Source: Humisphaera borealis
GTDB lineage: Bacteria; Planctomycetota; Phycisphaerae; Tepidisphaerales; Tepidisphaeraceae
Assembly (NCBI RefSeq): GCF_015169395.1
Contig: NZ_CP063458.1
Location: 2,480,001 to 2,544,000, forward strand
Direction of reading: 5' to 3'
Length of the DNA stretch: 64,000 bases
Shown here: positions 57,063 through 64,000 of the stretch, piece by piece
Layout of the letters: the number at the start of each line of letters is the position of its first letter
How positions within the stretch are numbered: the first letter of the stretch is position 1
Position numbers and translations under genes: made by a program
Notes under the pieces: model-generated
What the model was told of the DNA's origin: nothing
The model's input: only the letters and a program-made list of their open reading frames with translations
Database searches by the model: none

Positions 57063-57492
57063 ATACATCCGAGATTATCCCGACGCCCCGACCGAAGAAG
57101 AGATCAAGACCGGGTACGCCCCGAGCACGATCACCGCTTCGCCGTTCCTGAAGTTTCTCTTTTGGACATTTGCGGGCCTGGCGATCACCTACTTCATCGC
57201 CTACGGCGTTTATCTGGCACTGGACAAGGTGCAGGTGATGGAGGACGCGCACTACGCCCGTCTTTCCTCGAGGCAGAAGGAAGTCTTCACCGGCCCCCAA
57301 TTGCAGCCGTCGCCGGGGCACGAATCCCTCGACTTCGATGACATGGAATCGCTGACCAAGACTTACAGCGTCCAGTTGAAGAGCAAGAGCCTGTGGCAGG
57401 ACGATCCCCAGAAGCTCAGCACCGGCCGACCGGGAATCTCCGACCGGGCCGTTTCTGAGGCGCGAGTGGTACTGCGTGGCTGGGGCAAGTAG
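57055..57492 (+). CDS. Small membrane protein of the act-cox cluster
   Basis: 145 residues with one membrane segment (FLKFLFWTFAGLAITYFIAY, residues about 31-50). The soluble part contains GPQLQPSPGHESLDFDDMES, similar to a short family found between act and cox genes in Acidobacteria and Planctomycetes. Start AUG follows AGGAGG and overlaps actF. It may help to assemble the act-cox supercomplex; this is inferred from location. Confidence 0.75.
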   Translation: MAEYIRDYPDAPTEEEIKTGYAPSTITASPFLKFLFWTFAGLAITYFIAYGVYLALDKVQVMEDAHYARLSSRQKEVFTGPQLQPSPGHESLDFDDMESLTKTYSVQLKSKSLWQDDPQKLSTGRPGISDRAVSEARVVLRGWGK

Positions 57493-57563
57493 CCAACAGA
57501 GTGCATGATGCTCGTTGCAAAAGTTTAATCCATGTTGGAGAGAGTTCCGTCGTAGAAAGAGTG

Positions 57564-58550
57564 ATGACAAGCCGTAACCCAACAACTCTTCCCCCGCTCG
57601 CCCGGTTCCGTCGGGCGTTCTCACGGCTTGCCATTCCGGCACTGGCCATGGGGTTGTTCGCGGGCGCAGCCTCGGCCCAGTCGCTCAAGCCCGCCGGCGA
57701 CGGCAGCCCCATACTCCCCCCGCCGTCGGCCAAGCCCGTCAGCACTGCCGACGTGGGAATCGATCAGAAGCTCAATACCCAGATTCCCGGCGACCTGGTC
57801 TTCCGCGATGACGCCGGCGAGATCGTCACGCTCTCGAAGTACTTCCAGACCAACAAGCCCGTCCTGTTCACGCTCGTCTACTACGGCTGCCCGCGGCTGT
57901 GCACGACGGTGCTGAACGAGATGAACAAGGCCCTGATGCCGGTAGAGCTCAACCCCGGCAAGGACTTTGAGATCGTTGTCGTCAGCTTCGACCCGCGCGA
58001 GGGCACCGACCTGGCGTACAAGAAGAAGCAGGAATACACGAAGTTCTATCGCCGACCGGGCACCGAGGCCGGCTGGCACTTCCTGACCGGCGACGAAGCC
58101 AATATCAAGAAGCTGACCGAAACCGTCGGCTTCCGTTATGCCTGGGATGAAAAGCATCAGCAGTTCATCCACGCCGGCGGCCTGATGGTGCTTACGCCAG
58201 ACGGCAAGACGTCAAAGTACTTCTACGGCGTTGACTACGTGCCGCGCGATATTCGCCTGTCACTCGTCGAAGCCGGCCAGGGAAAGATCGGTTCGCTGTC
58301 CGACCAGGTGCTGCTTTTCTGTTTTCAGTATGACCCGCACTCCGGGAAGTATTCGCTGGCGGTCCTTAACATCGTGAAAGTCGGCGGGATTCTGACGGTT
58401 TTAGGCCTAGGTACCTTCGTGGTGATGAACCTTCGGAAGGATCGCCGCCGCGTGCCGGTCCCGCCACAAGCCGTCGAGCCATCGAACGACGAACCGTCCG
58501 ATGCAGTGGCATCCCCGGAACGATCCGGTGACGGGACGAGCGAGAAGTAG
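57564..58550 (+). CDS. SCO1/SenC family copper chaperone
   Basis: 328 residues. Signal peptide (LAIPALAMGLFAGAASAQS), then a thioredoxin-like domain with VYYGCPRLC (copper CxxxC at residues 109 and 113) and QFIHAGGLMVL carrying the third ligand His near 203. A C-terminal membrane segment (VGGILTVLGLGTFVVMNLRK) precedes a proline-rich tail, an arrangement seen in SCO-like proteins coded with aa3 oxidases. It delivers copper to the CuA site of CoxB, whose gene follows. The start at 57564 is chosen at the signal peptide. Confidence 0.92.
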   Translation: MTSRNPTTLPPLARFRRAFSRLAIPALAMGLFAGAASAQSLKPAGDGSPILPPPSAKPVSTADVGIDQKLNTQIPGDLVFRDDAGEIVTLSKYFQTNKPVLFTLVYYGCPRLCTTVLNEMNKALMPVELNPGKDFEIVVVSFDPREGTDLAYKKKQEYTKFYRRPGTEAGWHFLTGDEANIKKLTETVGFRYAWDEKHQQFIHAGGLMVLTPDGKTSKYFYGVDYVPRDIRLSLVEAGQGKIGSLSDQVLLFCFQYDPHSGKYSLAVLNIVKVGGILTVLGLGTFVVMNLRKDRRRVPVPPQAVEPSNDEPSDAVASPERSGDGTSEK

Positions 58551-58641
58551 AGAAGACTGTTTCGGGGCAGGAATCGATCCGCCCCAGGATGTCCGCCGAT
58601 GAGCCGTGCGGACGCCGAGCAAGAGGCTGCGTCAGACGTGG

Positions 58642-58722
58642 AAGTGACATTAGAAATCTGAGATCTGATAAGGATCTGAGATCTCAAATCCGGGATGCAG
58701 ACTCTGAAATCCGTGATTTCAG
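58642..58722. repeat. Word-repeat palindrome between SCO and coxB
   Basis: ATCTGAGATC words occur three times in 58650-58690 and are faced by ATCTCAAATCC and CTGAAATCCGTGATTTCAGA (inner palindrome 58703-58722). They form imperfect hairpins within the 209-base gap. Confidence 0.55.
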
Positions 58723-58759
58723 AATCAAAACGCCCGGATCGCAAACGCTGGATTTGCCC

Positions 58760-59806
58760 ATGGACAAGAGTTTTTCATTGTGGCCGACGCAAGCCTCCAA
58801 GCAGGCGCTGCATGTGGACTTGTTCTACATCTTCATGCTGGCGGTGACTGCGTTCTTCACGCTGCTGATCGCAGGGCTCGTGGTGTTTTTCGCGGTCAAG
58901 TACCGTCGGCGGGAAGGGGCACCACCCCCCGAGAAGTTCGAGAACGTCAAGCTCGAACTGGTCTGGACGATCGTCCCCCTGCTCATCTCGGTCGTCATGT
59001 TCGTCTGGGGCGCCAAGCTGGTCGTTGCGTCGAGCAAGCCGCCTGAGAACGCCCTTGAGATCCACGTCATTGGCAAGCAGTGGATGTGGCACGTTCAGCA
59101 CTCCAATGGTCGTCGTGAGATCAACGAGTTGACCGTTCCCGTCGGCCGCCCGGTGAAGCTGACGATGCAGAGCCAGGACGTGATCCACTCGTTCTTCATC
59201 CCGGCCTTCCGATGCAAGCAGGACGTGGTCCCCGGCCGCTTCAGCTATCTGTGGTTTGAACCCTCCGAACCCGGTGAATACCACCTGTTCTGTGCCGAAT
59301 ACTGCGGCCTGCAGCACTCGGGCATGATCGGTAAGGTCAAGGTATTGCCCCAGGCCGATTACGAACGCTGGCTGTCCATGTCGCCGGCCGGTGAAGAATC
59401 GATGCAGGTCGCCGGGGCCAAGCTCTTCAGCCAGTACGGTTGTGCCACCTGCCACTCGCAGCAAGGCCCGTCGATGGCCGGCCTGTACGGTTCCGAGCGG
59501 GTGGTCTGGTCGGGCACGCCCGACAAGGAACAGAAGGTCATCGCCGACGACAACTACCTCCGTGAATCGATTCTTTATAGCAAGGCCAAGATCGTGAAGG
59601 GCTACAGCCCGGCGTTGATGCCGACCTTCCAGGGTCTGCTCACCGAAGAGAACGTTTCGCAACTGATCGCCTACATCAAGACCGTCGGCAAGGATGCCAA
59701 GCTGGGCAATGAAATGACCCCAGGCGGCCGGATGCAGGACCTCCTGCCGCCCCGGCCGGAAATGAAAAGCCGTAACTCCGACTCGGAGAAGCGAGATTAC
59801 AAGTAA
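58760..59806 (+). CDS. coxB: Cytochrome c oxidase subunit II with fused cytochrome c domain
   Basis: 348 residues. Two membrane helices (residues 25-45 and 70-92), then the CuA cupredoxin domain. QSQDVIHSFFIPAFRCKQDV and CAEYCGLQHSGM (CuA Cys near residues 177 and 181) supply the copper ligands. A C-terminal cytochrome c domain has CATCH near residue 228 and a Met ligand in ALMPTFQGLL. This is a caa3-type subunit. The start at 58760 excludes a 57-residue extension that is repeat sequence. Followed by coxA. Confidence 0.95.
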   Translation: MDKSFSLWPTQASKQALHVDLFYIFMLAVTAFFTLLIAGLVVFFAVKYRRREGAPPPEKFENVKLELVWTIVPLLISVVMFVWGAKLVVASSKPPENALEIHVIGKQWMWHVQHSNGRREINELTVPVGRPVKLTMQSQDVIHSFFIPAFRCKQDVVPGRFSYLWFEPSEPGEYHLFCAEYCGLQHSGMIGKVKVLPQADYERWLSMSPAGEESMQVAGAKLFSQYGCATCHSQQGPSMAGLYGSERVVWSGTPDKEQKVIADDNYLRESILYSKAKIVKGYSPALMPTFQGLLTEENVSQLIAYIKTVGKDAKLGNEMTPGGRMQDLLPPRPEMKSRNSDSEKRDYK

Positions 59807-59930
59807 TCAGTAGTCAGTGGTCAGTAGTCGGGAAGTGAAGTCCAGCCGTTCTTCACGACTCACGACTACCGGACGCTGGCTGCCGAGTGACGTTTAGGTT
59901 CTGACTACTGACTACTGACTTCTGACTACG
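59806..59930. repeat. Word-repeat palindrome between coxB and coxA
   Basis: The left arm (59806-59835, AGTAGTCAGTGGTCAGTAGT) and right arm (59897-59930, CTGACTACTGACTACTGACT) are complements built of the word CAGTAGT. The same words occur between flgH and flgI. Confidence 0.7.
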
Positions 59931-59940
59931 GACCCGTCGA

Positions 59941-61664
<1,724 letters not shown>

Positions 61665-61668
<4 letters not shown>

Positions 61669-61792
61669 GGTCCGCCTTGGCGGACCGAAGTCAGAAGCTG
61701 GAAGCTAGAAGTCAGAAGGACGTGGACCGAAGCTAAAGTAGCCCGAAGTAGAAGCATTTTCTCCAGCTTCCGACTTCCGACTCCTGGCTTCG
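61665..61792. repeat. Repeat copy at the coxA stop codon and a following palindrome
   Basis: The GTCCGCCTTGGCGGAC repeat begins at 61665 with the coxA TAG at 61666-61668. After it, arms 61687-61719 (GAAGTCAGAAGCTGG words) and 61762-61792 (CCAGCTTCCGACTTCCGACT) form a word-repeat palindrome. Confidence 0.75.
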
Positions 61793-61810
61793 TCTCCGAA
61801 GGAGACATTA

Positions 61811-62581
61811 GTGACTGAGATCACCGCAAACCCCGCTGCTCACACGGCCCATGAAGAAGAGCACGAAAGCCACGTGCACACCTTCTTTGATAAAGACCAG
61901 TACCCCGCGATGCACTTCGAGGACGCGGGCCAGCAGAAGGAGTCGGCCGCGCTGGGCATGTGGGCCTTCCTCGCGACCGAAGTGCTCCTGTTCGCCGGTC
62001 TGTTCGTCGTCTACGCCATCTACCGCAACGCGTATCACGAAGGCTTCATGCTCGCGAGCCACGAGCTCGACGTGAAGCTCGGCACCATCAACACCTTCAT
62101 CCTGCTGTTCAGCAGCTTGTGCGTGGTGTTCGCCGTCCACAGCGCCCGCACGAACAACAGCAAGGGGATCGTCTTCTGGCTGATCGCGACGATGGTCTTC
62201 GGGATGGCGTTCTTCATCGTCAAGGGGTTCGAGTGGAACCACGATTACCACATCGGCCTGGTTCCCTGGATGAAGTGGGACCCCGCCTTCCTGGCCAACG
62301 TCAAGATGGGCGACGAAGTCCATGACCTGAACTTCCAGGCCCGGATGTTCATGATTCTCTACTTCGTCATGACCGGCACCCACGCCGTCCACATGATCGT
62401 CGGGATGATCATCCTTGCCGTGCTGGCCTACAAAGCGAAGAAGGGTGCCTACAACTCCAAGCGGTATACCTCGCTCGAGAACGGCGGCCTCTACTGGCAC
62501 TTTGTCGATATCGTCTGGGTCTTCCTCGTGCCGACCCTCTACCTGATCGACCTTTACAACCGGACCGGCGGCGGACACTGA
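61811..62581 (+). CDS. coxC: Cytochrome c oxidase subunit III
   Basis: 256 residues with five to seven membrane segments. [20 protein letters not shown] is the typical start of the first core helix; [14 protein letters not shown] and [20 protein letters not shown] are the signature ends of CoxC. The N-terminal about 45 residues are His- and Glu-rich and soluble. GTG start with AAGGAG upstream; GTCTCC and GGAGAC form a 6-bp hairpin over this SD. Followed by coxD. Confidence 0.95.
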   Translation: MTEITANPAAHTAHEEEHESHVHTFFDKDQYPAMHFEDAGQQKESAALGMWAFLATEVLLFAGLFVVYAIYRNAYHEGFMLASHELDVKLGTINTFILLFSSLCVVFAVHSARTNNSKGIVFWLIATMVFGMAFFIVKGFEWNHDYHIGLVPWMKWDPAFLANVKMGDEVHDLNFQARMFMILYFVMTGTHAVHMIVGMIILAVLAYKAKKGAYNSKRYTSLENGGLYWHFVDIVWVFLVPTLYLIDLYNRTGGGH

Positions 62582-62595
62582 AGTCGGCTTGCGCC

Positions 62596-62746
62596 GAAAT
62601 GACGAATGACGAAAATCGAATGGCGAATGAATGTCGAAGGTTCAATGACAAAGGCCTAGGGGCCGGAACCGTAAACCATCCCGATCGTCCTTCGAGCTTG
62701 GGAATTGGAGCTTCATTCGTCATTCGCATTTAGTCATTCGTCATTC
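62596..62746. repeat. Word-repeat palindrome between coxC and coxD
   Basis: The left arm (62596-62633, words GACGAATGACGAAA) and right arm (62714-62746, CATTCGTCATTCGC) are complements. The words match those between flgF and flgG. Confidence 0.7.
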
Positions 62747-62787
62747 CTCCCCGATGCCCGATTAGGCCTTACGCTCAACTGATACCC

Positions 62788-63291
62788 ATGAGTCACGACA
62801 CCACACACTCGAACGCAGCCCACGGCCACGACGATCATGCCGAACACGCCCACGGCATTACCGGCTACATCGTGGTCTTCTTCGCACTCATGGTGCTGCT
62901 GGTCGCCACGGTGCTGGTGGCCTACGTCCACCTCGGCGTGTTCAACGTGCCGGTGGCGTACGGGATCGCGGCCCTCAAGGCCGTCCTGATCCTCTGGTTC
63001 TTCATGCACCTGAACGAACAGACCCGCCTGGTGCAGGTTTTCGCGTTCGCGTCGTTCGCCTGGCTGCTGATCTTCCTGATCATGATGTCCGGCGACTACA
63101 TGACCCGCGGCATCCTCCCCCGCGCCGACAAGCTGACGACACTCCGCAAGGTCGATTCCTTCGAGGCACAGAGCGGCTACTACCGCAACCTGCCCCCGGG
63201 CGAACCGAGCCATCGCACCCACGCCGCCGCCGACCACGGCCCGGCCACGCAGCCGACGACCAAACCGACCGCCGGGCACGCCGAGCACTGA
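62788..63291 (+). CDS. coxD: Cytochrome c oxidase subunit IV
   Basis: 167 residues with three membrane segments (near residues 25-47, 55-72 and 84-105), the layout of the prokaryotic COX subunit IV family. LKAVLILWFFMHLNEQTRLV is the family landmark. The His-rich N-terminus (HGHDDHAEHAHG) may bind metal. The C-terminal tail is disordered. Last gene of the cluster; a terminator follows. Confidence 0.88.
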   Translation: MSHDTTHSNAAHGHDDHAEHAHGITGYIVVFFALMVLLVATVLVAYVHLGVFNVPVAYGIAALKAVLILWFFMHLNEQTRLVQVFAFASFAWLLIFLIMMSGDYMTRGILPRADKLTTLRKVDSFEAQSGYYRNLPPGEPSHRTHAAADHGPATQPTTKPTAGHAEH

Positions 63292-63336
63292 TCGCAGGAC
63301 AATCCTTCATCGACGACTACTTCAATTGACGACTCC

Positions 63337-63364
63337 GGGCCGGCGACTTTCGCCGGCCCCTTTT
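63337..63364 (+). terminator. Terminator of the act-cox cluster
   Basis: GGGCCGGCGA pairs with TCGCCGGCCC (10 bp), followed by C and TTTT. It is 45 bases after the coxD stop codon. Confidence 0.85.
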
Positions 63365-63549
63365 CGTTTACCGGTCGCGATCGTCGGCAAATCCCGGTTT
63401 AGGTTGACACAACTTCAGGCGCTGGTTAGCTTTCGGCCCACGCGGTTCCGGGCGGCGGACGGGCGATCCGTCGCTCTGCGACGAACACTCGGCTACGGGA
63501 TCGCATTTCCTGCCGGCGCTACCGGCGACCCATCTTTGGAGAGAAACAC

Positions 63550-64000
63550 ATGGCAGCTGTTCAACCGGCCGTTCCCCTCAACTATGCCGGGGCCGAGCCG
63601 TCCCGCGCCGATAAGATGCTCTTCTGGGGCTGTTTTATCGCGCTGATTACCACCGCGTTCGCCTTCATCAGCCGAATGTTCCTGCTCAACACCTGGGCCA
63701 AGGAGTTCGGACTCGACGGTGCACAGGTGGGCAGCCTTGCCGGCATCGGCATCTGGCCGTTCGCCGTCTCGATTATTGGCTTCTCGCTGATCATCGATCG
63801 CATTGGCTACAAGACCGCGATGATCATCTCGTTCCTCGGTTACGCCATCTGGTCCGTGATGGGCGTCAGCGCCTACTACGTGTCGGCCGGCGGTGACAAG
63901 CAGACGGCCTACCAGCTTCTGTACTGGGGCTCGCTGATCCTGGGCCTCTCCAACGGTACGGTCGAGGCATACATCAACCCTGTCGTGGCGACGATGTTCA
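63550..64000 (+). CDS. MFS transporter, 5' part only
   Basis: At least 150 residues run off the window end. Begins [20 protein letters not shown], then hydrophobic segments ([60 protein letters not shown]) with the [11 protein letters not shown] loop between helices two and three, the MFS G-x-x-x-D-R-x-G-y-K pattern. At least four helices are visible. Start at 63550 with GGAGAG upstream. Substrate unknown; it follows the cox terminator and so is a separate unit. Confidence 0.8.
   Translation, partial: MAAVQPAVPLNYAGAEPSRADKMLFWGCFIALITTAFAFISRMFLLNTWAKEFGLDGAQVGSLAGIGIWPFAVSIIGFSLIIDRIGYKTAMIISFLGYAIWSVMGVSAYYVSAGGDKQTAYQLLYWGSLILGLSNGTVEAYINPVVATMF

Noticed and set aside
61790-61813. CsrA site before coxC
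   Set aside because: GTCTCC-GAA-GGAGAC is a hairpin over the SD, but the GGA is in the stem and not in the loop, so it does not fit the CsrA pattern seen at the flagellar genes.
61803-62578. Minus-strand frame spanning coxC
   Set aside because: Histidine-, valine- and glutamate-rich mirror of coxC with no family features.

Overview
The window is 64 kb of GC-rich bacterial chromosome. I infer a motile, aerobic planctomycete, most likely a Phycisphaerae-type soil organism. Three large exported proteins carry the LEPR-XLL type N-terminal motif known mainly from Planctomycetes. There are four exported PQQ-like beta-propeller proteins, a periplasmic flagellum built with P and L rings, and an alternative complex III next to a caa3-type oxidase. 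I saw no tRNA, rRNA, insertion sequence, phage gene or CRISPR array.

Layout. 1-16 kb is a mixed metabolic and surface-protein region: Bax-inhibitor-like protein, L-fuconate dehydratase, adenine phosphoribosyltransferase, a beta-propeller, a phytoene-desaturase-type enzyme, a beta-helix protein with a proline-rich linker, a sugar isomerase relative, a PilZ protein, a sugar-dehydrogenase-like propeller and a calpain-like protease with RTX repeats. 16.7-26.7 kb, minus strand, reads flgJ-flgN-flgK-flgL-fliW-csrA-flagellin-flagellin. 26.9-32 kb is a block of non-structural genes: two propellers, a membrane protein, a QueC relative and an HD-GYP protein. 32-37.3 kb, minus strand, reads flgF-flgG-flgA-flgH-flgI. 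38-47.5 kb holds small signalling genes (pseudo-receiver, GroES-like, STAS), lipoproteins, an oxidoreductase, another propeller, release factor 3 and an HDOD-GGDEF protein. 48.2-63.3 kb, plus strand, is a respiratory cluster: ActA, ActB, ActC, ActD, ActE, ActF, a small membrane protein, SCO, CoxB, CoxA, CoxC, CoxD. The window ends inside an MFS transporter gene.

How the genes work together. The flagellar genes encode rod, rings, hook-filament junction and filament, together with the FliW-CsrA pair that in other bacteria links flagellin translation to filament assembly. Several flagellar genes (flgA, flgF, flgJ, fliW, flgH and both flagellins) have a small hairpin directly before the start codon with a GGA inside its loop, overlapping the ribosome binding site. 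That is the signature expected of CsrA operators and is the main observation of this report. PilZ, HD-GYP and GGDEF genes nearby suggest cyclic di-GMP input. The respiratory cluster would pass electrons from quinol through alternative complex III to an A2-type, cytochrome-c-fused terminal oxidase.

Genome style. Spaces between genes are filled with palindromes whose arms are built from short repeated words, with a family built around GTCCGCCTTGGCGGAC that repeatedly supplies the TAG stop codon of the preceding gene, and with a 24-bp tandem repeat.
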